From positions 1 through 48,364 of the forward strand of contig RCAB01000458.1 in NCBI GenBank assembly GCA_003640385.1: a stretch of DNA of 48,364 bases, read 5' to 3'. The position numbers were made by a program, and so were the translations under genes. Positions 1 to 13,139 of the stretch are shown here, one piece after another. Below the pieces are notes generated by a model. That model was not told the DNA's origin and ran no database searches. It was given only the letters and a program-made list of their open reading frames with translations. How positions within the stretch are numbered: position 1 is the first letter of the stretch; every line of letters begins with the position of its first letter. This DNA is from Setaria digitata. Its lineage: Eukaryota > Nematoda > Chromadorea > Rhabditida > Setariidae.

Positions 1-864
1 ATTTTTGATTTGTGAATGAAATTACAATGGCAAATAATGCTAATTGTGAGAAATGCAATTTTACTTAATATATATTTTTTTTTTATTAACGAGTTGAAAA
101 TAAATAACAGTTTTTTTTTTTTGCCCGAATTTTCATAATTTGTGTGATATTTCATCATTTCTTTCTTTTTCCTCTTCATTTTTAATTTATAAATTAAAAT
201 TTTCAACCGATTAAATAATATTAAAGGTATCATTTGATAAAATATTTAATTGTCGCTAATTAGACAGATTATGCTAATATAAAAATATTATCATTTATCT
301 TAACAAATCAGAATGTATTGCAATTAGAGATTGATTGTATTAATCTTAACAAATTTTTCGTGTTTCATAAATCTGCAACAAAGTTTTGGTGATTATCAAA
401 AGCTGCCGAAAATTTGGACATAAAACTAGTTTTGAAATTTTGAAAACTATCAATCATGCATACTTATAATTACCAAGATTTAAGATTGTCATTTTCTTTC
501 AATTGCCATTTTGACACATTTAAAATTTCTGCTTCAGTTATTATTAACTAATCATGAATTTCATTTTTAACCCTTACTTTCTAGTTTTATCTACAGATAA
601 AAATTATCATTATTGGTCCTATTACAGGCAGCAGCAATAGCATTATCATCATCCAAATTCACATTATTGCTATCACTCATTATCATCATTATCATTACTA
701 TTATCATCGATATTACTATAAGCGTCATCATCACTTCAATTCACCACTATTGTCCATATCATCATTTCAATGATATCATGATCATTACGATATCGTCTCA
801 CCACTATTTCCATCATTTTACCGCTCCAATGGCCAACATTATTTTTCATCACACTAATTTTTTA

Positions 865-870
865 TCATCG

Positions 871-902
<32 letters not shown>

Positions 903-926
903 GTCATCATCATCATTATCATTATA
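865..926 (+). repeat. (TCA)n microsatellite
   Basis: Nearly pure TCA/TCG triplets over about 60 bp, at the end of a looser ATC/ATT-rich stretch from about 640. It keeps frames open and yields a poly-Ser reading on the plus strand; I do not treat that as coding. Confidence 0.9.
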
Positions 927-1002
927 AAAAGTGAAAACAAATAATCATGGAGAGAATTCAAAACGTTGTGAAATTCCTCTATTCATGCGGTCAATGCAAC
1001 AC

Positions 1003-1290
1003 GTTTCCGTGACGTGCTCGGTGAATCGACGTGTCTTCTGCTTGTGAGCCGTTTCCGTTACATGCTCGGTGAATCGACGTGTCTTCTGCTTGTGAGCAGT
1101 GAAATCGACAGGTTCTCGTATCTCTATCGCTATAATTGATACGTTTCCGTGACATGCTCGGTGAATCGACGTGTCTTCTGCTTGTGAGCCGTGAAATCGG
1201 CACATTTCCATGTCGTAATCGATGGATGATACGTGACATGGGCGTTGAAATGGAAGCGTCTTTGTTACGTGAGCGGTGAAATCAACGTGT
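1003..1290 (+). repeat. 48-bp minisatellite with degenerate flanking units
   Basis: Three copies of a 48-bp unit at 1003-1050, 1051-1098 and 1143-1190 (core CTCGGTGAATCGACGTGTCT) differ at only a few positions. Between and after them are shorter related pieces built on GTGAAATCG. GC content is about half, far above the flanks. An open frame on the minus strand (945-1340, 131 codons) reads through it, helped by the 48-bp period being a multiple of three. No homology is recognised. Confidence 0.85.
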
Positions 1291-2233
1291 TTTGATACTG
1301 GAAGTGTTACGATAGTATCACAATTGTATATAACAATCATTTCACCTTCAATGTGAAATCATTAAGGATGAGTGAGGATTATCATAGCAAAGGCCATTCA
1401 GGGCGTGAAATACGTTTGAAGTCGATGACCTCATTTAATGGTTCACTTCACAATCCATTCGTTTCCTTTTTACATCGACGAAATCTTTTCTTGTTTGACT
1501 CTCAGAGGTGAGTGAAGAAAAAAAAAAAAAAAAAGGGAAAAAAAAAATTGAAAAAGAAAAAAAAAATTTTTTTTGTAAGTGGAAAAAAAAAAAAAAAAAA
1601 GACGAAGAATTAAAGAAAACATTTCGTAAACGGATTAAAAATTAAATTCTTAAAATTTTACAAAAAAAAAGAAAAAAAAAAAAGGAGATGATGCTATTAT
1701 TTGCAAATATATTATCAGTTTAGAAATGAATTTTGTCTATTAATACTAAAATTAAAATTAAAAATTTTCATCCAAAATTTAAGATTAAAAATTTTTATTA
1801 TTGCATTAAATTCAATAAGAAATTTGCAGCAGAAAAATGGCTAATTCTGAAACAGTTAATTTTTTGCTTCTGTTCACGTTCTATCAACGTAACAACTACC
1901 AGAATCATCACGTATGAATTAAGTTGCGCTTTTCAGATGATAATTCCTTTCTATGACGCTACAATGCGTCAACATTCCACGACAACTTTCCTTTTTTCAT
2001 TTTTCTTTTCTTTTTTTTTTTTTTCTCTCTCTCTCTCTCTCTCTGCAGATCCAGTATTTGATTAAATTCCTTGTCTGAAATTTAATTAAAGTATCGAAAA
2101 GTTTGAAAATGAATTGTATGATTGTAGGGAAACATTTTCCGATCACTTTGTGAAATTTTTGTTAAGTTTTTTTTTTTTTTGATTACGTCATAAAATTCTT
2201 CATTTTTTTTTTTTTTTTTTTTTTTTTTTCTCC

Positions 2234-3107
2234 TAAATTTAGTACTTCTTGTGTCTTGATAACTGATAACAGTGATGATAATAATGATATATACAGACAG
2301 TATGGATGATATTCAATTAATCAGAATGATATAAAAAAAGGAAAATTGATTTCATCATCTTCTTCAGTGCTATCATCTTTTCACGTTCATCTCCGTCTTC
2401 ACCGTCATCTTCAGCGTCTTCACCGTCATCTTCAACGTCTTCACCGTCATCTTCAACGTCTTCACCATATTCGTCTTCTTCGGTTTCATGTTATACGTCT
2501 TGTTTACTTTCGTTTCCTTCTTGCTCTCTTCCTTTTCCTTCTCTCTGTCTTTTTATATCAGTTATTTAAAATCATCTGTAATGATATGATATGATATGCT
2601 ACTACCACTGTTTGTTGTAATAGTTTCTTGAAAGGATCTTTTCAACTTGTAGCATAAAAAATTTTTCACTAATTAAAATAATTAAGCTGTAACTACTGCT
2701 TTTATTGATGCTGAAATCCGAAATCTTTTATTATTGTTACGTAAAAGGCTTCCTGAATTTGTAAAATTACAATGGAATCCAATTCACTTTTTTGATTTGA
2801 AAAGCAAAGAACAAAAAAAAAAATTGTTGATAATTAGTTAATTAGCAGACAACTCTTTATTCCGTGTTAATATACATTCATATTGCTTTACAGTAAATTG
2901 GTTTAAAAGTTTTTTTTTTTTTTTTTTTATTGTTAAATTAACAAAGTACCTCGTTATATAATAAATGAACGTGAAAAGATGATAGCACTGAAGAAGGTGA
3001 GGAAATCAATTTTTCTTGTATCATTCTGATTAATTGAATATCATCCATATTGTATATATCATTATCATTATCACTGTTATCAGTTATCAAGATACAAGTA
3101 CTAAATT
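2234..3107. repeat. Large inverted repeat with 0.57-kb spacer
   Basis: 2234-2390 is the reverse complement of 2965-3107, with an estimated 85-90% identity by eye. The arms share the cores TTGATAACTGATAACAGTGA, GGATGATATTCAATTAATCA and CAGTGCTATCATCTTTTCAC. The spacer holds a 21-bp tandem repeat at its left end and AT-rich DNA. This could be a foldback/MITE-type element or an old inverted duplication. No transposase frame is visible. Confidence 0.85.
2395..2475 (+). repeat. 21-bp tandem repeat
   Basis: About 3.5 copies of GTCTTCACCGTCATCTTCAAC, immediately inside the left arm of the inverted repeat. Read on the minus strand the unit encodes the acidic VEDDGED, but no long minus-strand frame contains it. 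Confidence 0.85.
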
Positions 3108-3579
3108 AACAATCTATTCCTTATCAAAAATACTTTTTCTGATAAATATATTGTTCATTTAGAATTTTTCACTTGCTCTCTTTTAATCATTCCATTCAGT
3201 AATTAAACAAATACATAGTTCGTATTAGTGATCAGTAAATACTTAACATTTAATAGGTGTAGTATTTCGAAGAAATTATAATTATTCCTTTTATCATTAT
3301 TATTATCCTCTCATCATCTAAATTAAATTCTTTTAAAATGAAAAAAAAAAAAAAAAATTTATTTCCTCTTAAACAGCTGTTTTGTACCACTGCTCCTAAC
3401 CTTTACATAATCCTTCTTAGCGTAAAATTTTTAAAATTTCCTTAAACTTTTCATCTTTTCCTCTTCAAAATTTTTATAAATGTTTACTATTTACTTTCTC
3501 ATTTATTGCTTTCCTTCACACTTCAAATTTTTTGTTTACCTTTTTCTTCTTTCGTTTTTTTTTTCTCTTTCCTTTTCTT

Positions 3580-3627
<48 letters not shown>

Positions 3628-3776
3628 GTATTCATAGAAATATACCGACATCTTTAAAGGAATACTTATGATGATATAATTTTTAACTGAAAATTTATTT
3701 TTGCTCATTAGTGTGAGTTTCAAAAAAATAAATTTAACTGATATGTAGTTAATTACTTGTTACTAAATATGATCTC

Positions 3777-3919
3777 ATAAATAATAAGTAAATTAAGCTA
3801 CCGGTATCATTGAACTTGTCAAACACTTATTTATAAAAAAAAAGTAAATTTTTTTTTTTATAAGTGAATTTTTGTTGAGTTTAATGATACGGTTAGCTTA
3901 ATTTGCTCATTATTTATTG
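3777..3919. repeat. Imperfect palindrome, arms about 60-65 bp
   Basis: Left arm 3777-3836 and right arm 3855-3919 are imperfect reverse complements (AATTAAGCTA...TATCATT against AATGATA...TAGCTTAATT), around an A-run/T-run centre. It could form a long hairpin, as expected of a MITE or foldback relic. Confidence 0.8.
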
Positions 3920-5850
3920 AAACTAAATTAATTAGCGACAAAAAGTAACGAAATATATATAGATTGGGAAAAATTTATTCCATAATTTTTCTCCTGCCCA
4001 AATAGCTATCATCTCTAATGGCATCAGTAGCATAATTTATTTCTGACCATGAAAAATTAACTAATTAATGAATTTCGCACGATATTGTTTAAATTTTGTC
4101 ATTTTGCGTAATTTATATGGTATGAAACTTTGTTATTTGCTAGCTTTTTCAAACTTTTTTTTAATTGTTTTCTTATTAATTAGTGGCGGTGACAGTAGCA
4201 GCTATTTTACCACACTTTGCCGTTACTGTTATTTGTTTTCCTCCTTTTTCCGTTTTTTAAATTAATTATTCGGTTTGGATGGATTATCTCCACGCTTCTT
4301 TTGTTTTCTTCTTTTTCAAATTATTTCAAAACTAAAATTCGCTACTTAAAATTACACTTGATGTTAATTTGCCAAGAGTTTTCCAGAATAGTGGAAGTGT
4401 TTTTCTGGTGCCAACAAAGAAGTAATTATTTCAATCTTGATGTATTTAGTTATAATTTTTTTTAATTACGCAAATATCTTAGAAGGTTTAATTGCTGTTT
4501 AATTGTTTCTTGCTTACTTTAAATATTTGCAAACGTATGTAGCTCTTCTCTTTCACTTTTTTTTTCGCTTAATTTTAATTGTTAAATTTGAATAATTCAA
4601 TAATTTTGGCAAATTCCACCAGTACAACCTTTGACCTGTGTTTTTTAATTACAGATGAAATAGAATTAGATGAAGCATTGCTAAATTTGATGGTGCATGA
4701 GAATATTTTGCAATATTTCATTAGATGATAATGCATTTGATGCTTGCCATTATTCAATTCAATCATTGCTTAATTAAGTAATGTTCATTAATTAACTCCC
4801 AGAAAATTAATGGAAATGTCAAATAATTGCTTGTTAGAACCAAATAACACCTGTGATTGCTTACGCTTTTTGCGTGTGTGAGCGCTACCCTTTAATAATG
4901 AACAATTTTTGATATTAATTAGGTCACTCATTATAAATTAATCAAACGTATTAAAAAAGTGTATATAATGTTTATGCTTGGTTTAATTTATTTTAATTTT
5001 ACTTGGTTTTTCAATTTAGCACACTTTCAAACCTACACTTTTCAGCGTAAAAATAATAATTTTCACTTTTTTTTTTTAAAATCAAATTCAAAAGATGCTC
5101 AAAGTAATTGTAATTAATTTCATGTTATAATTGCCTGCTAATTAGAAATCTCTTTTTCTAACGCATGAATGTTTTCATTAAGCCAAGCCCTATCCATAAC
5201 ATCTAGAACAGTGATGCAGTTTCTGGATTGTGAATTTAAGCTAACTTTGGAAGGAAGATCTAGTCTAATTAGGAATAATTCTCGTTTATGAATGCTAAAT
5301 TAATTAATGCATCATAAATTCCGTCTAACTATTAGATTATGAGTCTCCAAAAAAAAAAAAAAAAAAAAAAAAAAAGAAAAGAAATAAAAAATTTAGCTCA
5401 TTATAAATTCAAATATAATTTAATAGTATTGATGTTCTAATTTCATTTAATCGTAGTTTTGTTTCCGGTATTATATTTACGAATCAGTTGCATTTGATGC
5501 TAACCATTTTGATCATGTCACACATCTAAAAAAAAAATTTTGATGATGATTCATTGGAATTTTTTGAATTTCAAGACAGAAACAAAACCATTAAGTTCAC
5601 ATTTTTTTTTTTTTTTCTTTTTAACTAACGGATTTCTTCTTTTTTTTTCTTTTTTTTTTAAAGCATTCTTTAAATCAAATTTTTTCTTTTTTTCTTTCAA
5701 ACATTTCCTAGCATCATCATCATATATATATATATATAAATAAGAAGAAAAATTTTTACTAAGAAACAGCATAAATTAACAATTTAGGATTTTTCCGCAC
5801 CTATCGGCAAAATTTCAACAAATTTTAAAAATTAATCTCCTTTCCTGGGA

Positions 5851-5866
5851 GGGGGGGGGGGGGGGG
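5851..5866 (+). repeat. G16 homopolymer
   Basis: Sixteen consecutive G in very AT-rich DNA; the next longest G-run I noticed is at about 15568-15577. It could be true or a sequencing effect. Confidence 0.85.
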
Positions 5867-6414
5867 AAGAGAAAAAAACAAAAACATATCGAGTTTTCAA
5901 AAAAGAAACTTTTCAATTATTTTCATTTCCGATGCAATAGTGAATGGAAGTAAAAATTCGAGAATTGTCGTCAACTTTAGTTCGAGAATAATGACGGCTA
6001 AATTTAAGTGTGAGAAAGAGCTGTGAATAGGAAATGAATACGTTTTTTTTTTTTTTTTTTTTTTTTTCGTTCCAATGTTTTGTTTTGTGTGTATCAAATT
6101 TAATTACTAATGAATTAAATTTTAATGCACTGCGGGAAATTTTCCATTTCGAAGGCAATTTTGAACTTTTTTTTTTTTCATCCTTCCTGTGCTATTCACT
6201 TTATTTATTTCCTTTTAAACTACACTGCTATTTTCCTGTTCTTTGGTTGCGGTTCAAATTTCCTTCAAAAAAAAAGAAAAAGTCTCTTCTTATCATTTAA
6301 CAAAAATGAAATATCACAGGTGGTGAGGAGGAGGTATTCAATTGCAAAAGATGAAAAATTTTTTTATGGAAATTTTACAAAAGCATGAAATTTTAAACTT
6401 TATTAAAATCGTTA

Positions 6415-6458
<44 letters not shown>

Positions 6459-7899
6459 AATCATGTTCCTGTCGTAAAACGATATACTCAATATAATGTA
6501 TATTTTTCACATTCCTTTTCTCAGCAACATATTCTTCATCAGTTAAAATTTAATCAATCTAGGTTACAAAATCTGAATCAAAATTTTTGTTTCAAATTAA
6601 ACGGATGACTCATTTTAGCCTAATTAATGAGACCTAAATGACGAATTTACTCATCGATAGATTTCTCAAATTCCTCAAAATATATATATTTTTAAATATT
6701 TTATGCATTTTAAAAAATAAACTTTTTTATAATAACTTTTCTAATGCAGTTATATTGATTTTAAAATTTTTTCACGTGTTAAATTTTAAAGAAATTTTTT
6801 TTACTATATCCCTTAATTCATTTATGCATTGTTAAAAATATACGTCATGAAATTTTTAAAATAAATTGCTCTAAAATTATTTTTAATTGAAATAAATGTC
6901 AATAAAATTCGTAAATCTTTTGCATGAACTTATTATTTAATTAATTAATTCTTTAGATCATTCAAATTTGAAATTGAAATTAATTCTTTCAAATTTTATT
7001 TGTCATTTCTTGTTTTCTCTTTTTTTATTTTAAGATTATTATTGGTATATTTTATCAATTAGCTTTAGAAATTAAATTTTTATTTCTATGAATTTGTTTG
7101 CAATCATTAAAGACATATTAATGCAATAAATTACTTCATAATATTAGCAATAACTTTTATTTTCAATCCATTATGAATCTCTTTTGCTTTCTTTATTTTT
7201 TTGTTTTTTGATTCATTTATTTCATTTTCTTTGCATTAACCAAAAACATAATTTTCTGAAAAAGAAAATACAACTTGATGTAGTGGAGAAAAGAGTTTCC
7301 GAAAAAAGTAAAAATATTAATAGTGCCTTTTTTTTTCTTTTCATTCAATTTAAAATATTTGAATATTTTTTGTCATTTTTAAAATCATTGATTTCTTTTT
7401 TTTGCTCATTTTTTAAAAGTCACGTGATTGAGAATGAACAACAATTTAAAATTTCAAAAAAAAAAAATTCTCATTTTTTATTTTTTGAAAAAGATTATTA
7501 CACTATAAAAGAGAGCATCGATTTGTTCATCATCATTATATTTCTTCTTTTGGATTTTCAATAGCTCAATATTCGATTAATCAGTCTTGATAAATTTCTT
7601 AATCTTGATAACTTCCTCTTTTTTTTTTGTATAATTTAAAATTTTCAACTTCGAAAAATCAAGAATAAAAATGTTTATTTAAAAAAAAAAAAAAAACAAC
7701 CTTATCCACCTTCATAATTTAATTCTTTCATTAATTCCCTGATAAAATATGTTACAATAAATGAGTTTAATTTTTCTGTTAAATATCGAAAAATTTTGAA
7801 CTAAGCCTATTTATCATCATTTCGTGTTTTACAACAATGATATTACAACAAGCTAGTTTAATTTTCTAATAAATCTTCTAAACTGATTTAATCATCATT

Positions 7900-8085
7900 T
7901 ATATATATATATATATATATATTTGTCTTTTTTTTCTATTTTTTAATTTNCAAATACATATATATCAACTACTTTATATATATCATTTATATATATATAT
8001 ATATTTATATAATATTATATATAAAAATATATCTTTATATATATATATATATATATATTTGTCTTTTTTTTCTATTTTTTAATTT
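7900..8085 (+). repeat. AT microsatellite block duplicated around N at 7950
   Basis: An (AT)n run followed by TTTGTCTTTTTTTTCTATTT occurs before the N (7900-7949) and again at about 8036-8083, with more AT-rich sequence between. This is consistent with poorly merged contig ends in a repeat. Confidence 0.7.
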
Positions 8086-8741
8086 TCAAGAAAAAAAAAA
8101 TCTCCAAAACTATATACAAGCTGTATTTTTTATTTTATGAATTTTTTCTAACGCAATAAATTTGTTCAATTTTTCGATAAAAAAAAAAAAAAAGAAAAGA
8201 AAAAAAAAAGGAAAATAATTTCAAAAACTATCCTAGGCTTATTTCTTTTTGTTCCTATATTTGAGAGCATTTGGTCATTTTATTTCCATTATTCTTCGTT
8301 ATCTTATTCATCTAAATTATAATCAACTACTATGTTTATACAAATAAATTAATCTAAATTTCTAAATGCATTAATTTTTTTTTTTTAATAATTAATAATT
8401 GTAGCTATAATTTTTTTCGTTTGTTTGCTTAATTTTGTCACATCAATAATTAAGAAATTTTTGGTTCTCGAACTTTTGAAATGGATTAATTGATTGAGAG
8501 GCATGAGAAACATGAAAAACCTGTTAATAATGATCATTATAAAATACAATTTCTCTTTCCTTTTTTCTTTTTTTTTTTTTAACAGTGCTCATCCTGGAAT
8601 TCTTCAGTTTGTTAATGGTTCCTTTCCTGTTTTAACACATCACAAATACTTTTCCAAATTCTCATATTAAACTAATTATACTCAAATACTTTTTTTTTCC
8701 ATTAAAATTTTTATTCAAAATGAAAACAAAAAGAGTGAGTG

Positions 8742-8773
<32 letters not shown>

Positions 8774-9780
8774 AACAAATTTTATCAAATTTATGAACTC
8801 CAAAAATAAACTTTTTATTTCGTGTTTTTTGAATGAAAAATTTAAATAATTAATAATGAATTGTGAAACGAAATTTTTATCGCATTATCGGATACCATCC
8901 GAAAGCTACCAGTAATTTGTAATTTTTCACTTTTCCTTAATTAATATTTTGCACCAATTAACAATTATTCGGCGCATAATTGCTCCATTGAATAACCAAA
9001 CTGATGAAGAGAATTACTTATTTACTATTCGTTATTTATTTATTTATTTTTTTTTAGATTAATCTATTCTAATTTTTTGTTTATAAATTTTTGGTTAATT
9101 TTTTTAATCAATTTCATATCGAATAATTTGTTCCAATTTTCGATTTTTTCTTTCCTCTTTTTCATAGAATTATATAATTAAAGGTTTCTAATTTTTTTTT
9201 TTTTATCCTTTCAAACTTATGAATAGTTGATCATTCCAATTCATATGGCTAAAGCATCTTTTCATTTTAGCTGCAGCCTTATTATTTTAATTGCAAGTAA
9301 ATTACTTGTTACCTTTCTCTTTTCATGATTATGTCTTAATTATCATCAACATTATATTCCTTTTATCACTCACCTGACTCGAATATATTAAAATTGTATA
9401 ACTCAAACTATGATTGTTTAACTTTCTTGTTCTAAAATATAAATTTATTTTAAAACTTTCTCAATTATTTTAATTATATAAATAAATTATTAATTAACAA
9501 GGATAAATTGGCATAAAATTTTAAGAATTATTCTGCACTGTATTTTTGTATAGTGCTACACTTTAGATTCATACAATAATATTAAAATTAAATCGTCTTA
9601 ATTATAAGTTTTTATGTTTTAGAGATGGTATCATAGTTTAGATTATACCGTATTAGAATTCCTTTTTTTTTTTTTTTTTTTTTTTGTGTTTGCTAAATTG
9701 TATCCATATTGTTGGAAATTGTTGAAATCTTACTGTTACTGGAACGCAAATAATGCACTAATTAATACAGTACAACTGAA
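8086..9780. other. AT-rich DNA without a supported gene
   Basis: Contains a GA microsatellite at 8740-8763 and several T-runs; no open frame worth noting on either strand. Confidence 0.7.
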
Positions 9781-10330
9781 GCTTTTCTTTTTTTGCTTAA
9801 TAATGCTTCTTACTGTAGCAAGTAAGAATAATGCTTAATAAGAATACTTCTTACTGTAGCAAGTAAGAATAATGCTTCTTAAGTAAGAATAATGTTTAAT
9901 AAGAATAATGCTTAAGTAAGAATTATGCTTCTTACTGTAGCAAGTATCGTCTCTAAAAGTTGCAAATACCGTAGATTTTTTACTGTTTATTCTAAAAAAA
10001 AAAAAAATAATAATAATGGCAAGTAGTTAGAATTTTGTTCTTACTAGCAGAATGCAAATTTTACTGTCTAATAAAATGCACAATTGTACTCAGAATTTTA
10101 CTAAAATTGTGCTTCATATCTAGCAAATTATAAAAATAAAATTTGCCAATAAAAAGACACAAATCGAATGCTACAATATATATAGTATGGCTTAAGTTGA
10201 ATATCGTCTCTAAAAGTTGCAAATACTGTAGATTTTTTACTGTTATTTCTAAAAAAAAAATAATAATAATGGAAAATACTGTAGCTTTTTTACTGTTTAT
10301 TCTGAAAAAAAAAACAATAATAATAATTTG
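9781..10330 (+). repeat. Tandem and interspersed repeat block
   Basis: Two repeat types lie together. Between 9800 and 9945, copies of CTTACTGTAGCAAGTAAGAA, itself a short palindrome, alternate with AATGCTTAATAAGAAT. A longer unit (TATCGTCTCTAAAAGTTGCA, then an A-run and ATAATAATAATGG) occurs at 9945-10019 and 10202-10271, with a third shortened copy at 10270-10327. Confidence 0.8.
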
Positions 10331-11567
10331 TCGTTTAACCAATATCTATTTTATTATGCATTATTATCCTGTTAATTTGAATTTTAAATCGTAAAAATTT
10401 CCAACAGTTATTTCTTTTTTTTTTTTTTTTTCAAATAATCGGTTAAACTAAGTAAATTAAACAAGTGAAAAAAGTTTTTAAATTACAGATGCATTTTTTT
10501 GAACCAATTAAATGAAAGCATTCAGTGGCATTAGCGGTATAAGTATTCATTTAACTAGATACTTAGGTATGACAACATACTGTTACTTGCTCTGATAAAT
10601 TATTTCGACCTAGTAGAAAAAGTAAAAATAAAAATTTGAAAGTTTTAATTTTTCATTCCAACATATCATTTGTCTTTTAATTATTTTCAATTCCGTGTAA
10701 AAAAAAAAAAAAAAAAAAAAAAGAATTGAAGCATATTTAATACGTATTCAGTGAGTGTTATATCATCAGTCATTCATTCAATTGTTTTTAAATTGCTACT
10801 GATTATTAGAAATGTTCCTATCTGATGCTGTTCTTGATCATTTATTCTATACAATTATTCGTTTCCAATGAATGATGTGAGTGAGCGATGTCATTTGTTA
10901 ATTTTATTAAGAAAGAAAAGTACTATCGAATTTAAAATTTCCCAAAATTAAATTTCACTAACCAACGAAAATGTGCATTTTGTCAGTGATAATGGGCTAA
11001 TTAGCCATTAATTATTCCGGCGGTAAATTTTTTTGTTCTCCTTTTTTTTTTTTTTTTTTCAAATGCCGCATAAATTTTTTAAATATATTTCTAATTTTTT
11101 TTCCTTCCTTTTTTTTTCCTTCTTTTTCTCCTCTCTCTCTCTCTCTCTCTCTGTTTTTTTTTCTTTATTTGAAAATTGTATGTCCAAAATTATCGATGTG
11201 AGCAATTTTATGAGTTTTAAAATGGAAATGAATTGTTAAATGAACGAAATCTTTCCTTCTCTTTTTTTCAGATGGGCCATAAAATCATTTTTGCTTTCTT
11301 TCATTTTTTTTTTTTCTTTTCTTTTCTTTTCTTTTCTTTTCTTTCATGTTTAAAATGCCAATAATTTTATTTCACAATATTTCGCTTAAATTACAACAAA
11401 TATTAATGCTTCAATTAATGTAATAGCGGAAAACAATAATTGGAAAAAGTGACCGATCATTCAACTTTTTATTATTATTATTATTGTTTTTGCTCTTATA
11501 TTGTTTTCTAAGAAAATTTTCAAATTTAATAAAAGAAATGTAAAATCTTAACCATTTTTATTTTTTT

Positions 11568-11639
11568 AACTTATTTTTATTTTTTAACTTATTTTTATTT
11601 TTTAACTTATTTTTATTTTTTAACTTATTTTTATTTTTT
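11568..11639 (+). repeat. 18-bp tandem repeat, four units
   Basis: AACTTATTTTTATTTTTT repeats with starts at 11568, 11586, 11604 and 11622. A TTTTC pentamer array lies nearby at 11310-11346. Confidence 0.85.
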
Positions 11640-12898
11640 TTTTTTAATGAATAAAATTAAAGCAAAATTGGTATAATTCAAATTTACGATGATAAAAATA
11701 AATGAATAAATGTAATTGAGACATTTTCTTCTACCTTACGAATGAACATGTAAATTAAATTATTCTAATAATTTTATGGTAAAAAAGAAATTAATGTATT
11801 ACTAATTGAAAATTAACGAATTGAATAACTTCGTTTTTCTTTCCTCCTTCTTTTTTTTTTTTTTTTATTAATACCTAATTTAAGAAAANATATATTATAC
11901 ATATACATATATTTTTTTTTTTTTATGCAATAATATTCACATTATTTAATATATATAAAATCGTAAATTTTCGCCCATTTCCAAATTTTTCTCAATTATA
12001 TTATTTACTAAAAAATTACATTTTCATCCTTACTTCACTTCTTTTGCATATTTTTAAATTATATATTTCATTCCTCAATTACATTTTTACCATTTCTTTT
12101 CGATTTTTTTTATTTTTATTTTTTGCCATTTCTATTACATCTTCGAAAAGGATTTCGAATAAATGATGCATTTAAAACTTTTTTCCAAAAATTCTACCCT
12201 TTTTTTTTTCTCTCTCTCTCTCTCAAAATATTGAATTTAAAAGTGTTTCATTAAATTTTACATTTGTGATAGGAAAAAAAAAAAGGAACGAAACGTTTTA
12301 AATTCATCTACCGTTTGGATAAAATTGTAAATTGCCAAAATATTTCATTAAATTTTGCAATTAAAAAAAAAAAAAAAGAAAGTGCTTTTTGTGTATAAAT
12401 CGGCATCTGTTCTAGAAGCCTTTAAATGATGCTAAAAGAAAAAAAGAAAAAAATTCCAGGGAGAAAATTCTTTTGCTTTCATGTTTATAATGAATGTTAT
12501 ACCAAAAATTAATTCATCCTGTTTCCTTTTTCTACATTATTCTTATCATAAATGTAAAATTTCAATTTTTTGAATTCGTAACTTTTTTTTTTTCTGGACA
12601 TTAATTGCTCAATTATTGCATAATTACTATTAATGATTATTGTGAGAGAGTGATTTAGCTATCAAAAATTATAAAATAAATTTAAAAAAAAAAAAGAAAA
12701 AAAGTAAAAGTTACCGAACTGTAAATAGTAAAAGTAATCGACTTTATTTTGTTTTATTTTATGTTCTTTTTTTATTTTTATTTTTATTGTTGAAATGGCA
12801 TTGGTAAACTGGTTGGATTTTGTTTGGTTTTCCAAAAGTTTATTTTATAACTTTTCGTCCCTTTTTCCTTCTTTTTAAAATTTTCCACTTAACAACCC

Positions 12899-12960
12899 AC
12901 TCTCTCTCTCTCTCTCTCTCTTTCCCTCTCTCTCTCTCTCTCTCTCTTTCTCTCCCTTTC
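12899..12960 (+). repeat. (CT)n microsatellite
   Basis: About 60 bp of CT dinucleotides with two short interruptions. Similar shorter arrays lie at 2024-2044, 11128-11152 and 12210-12224, and GA arrays at 8740-8763 and 14884-14903. Confidence 0.9.
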
Positions 12961-13139
12961 TTTCTGTTTCCAGAATACGAATTTCGCCTAGGTAAATTTA
13001 TTTTGAAATATTTTCGTTTCGTATCATTTCTTTTCTCTTTCTTTTTTTTATTTGTTTCGTTAAAAGTCATTTCATTTCTTTAAGTATTGTGCAGTGTAGA
13101 AAAAAGTAGAAAAAAAAGTGGAATTAAAATAATTCAATA

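Larger units (their letters stand above)
3108..7899. other. AT-rich DNA without a supported gene
   Basis: Apart from the 3777-3919 palindrome and the G16 run, this stretch holds only AT-rich sequence. It has long homopolymers (T-run about 3582-3624, A-run about 5349-5375, A-run about 6417-6445). Every open frame is a poly-Phe or poly-Lys artefact of such runs. I see no exon-like composition. Confidence 0.7.
10331..13139. other. AT-rich DNA with microsatellites, no supported gene
   Basis: Contains CT arrays, a TTTTC array, an 18-bp tandem array and an N at 11889 within an AT-rich stretch (no clear flanking duplication there). Open frames here are products of the CT and T runs. Confidence 0.65.

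Noticed and set aside
613..927. 104-codon plus-strand frame ending in poly-Ser
   Set aside because: Produced by the TCA/ATC microsatellite; it starts from a non-ATG codon and has no domain or homology.
945..1340. 131-codon minus-strand frame over the minisatellite
   Set aside because: Its openness follows from the GC-rich 48-bp repeat; a second frame is also open over the same bases, and I recognise no protein.
3523..3723. Poly-Lys frame on the minus strand
   Set aside because: Artefact of a 43-nt T-run; same reasoning for the frames at 5551-5772, 5897-6158 and 6342-6608.
7184..7564. 126-codon Phe-rich frame
   Set aside because: AT-driven, hydrophobic from T-runs, starts at TTG, and has no exon-like composition.
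9800..9945. CRISPR-like spaced palindromic repeats
   Set aside because: Spacers are very short and themselves repetitive, and the genome is clearly eukaryotic; this is a tandem repeat.
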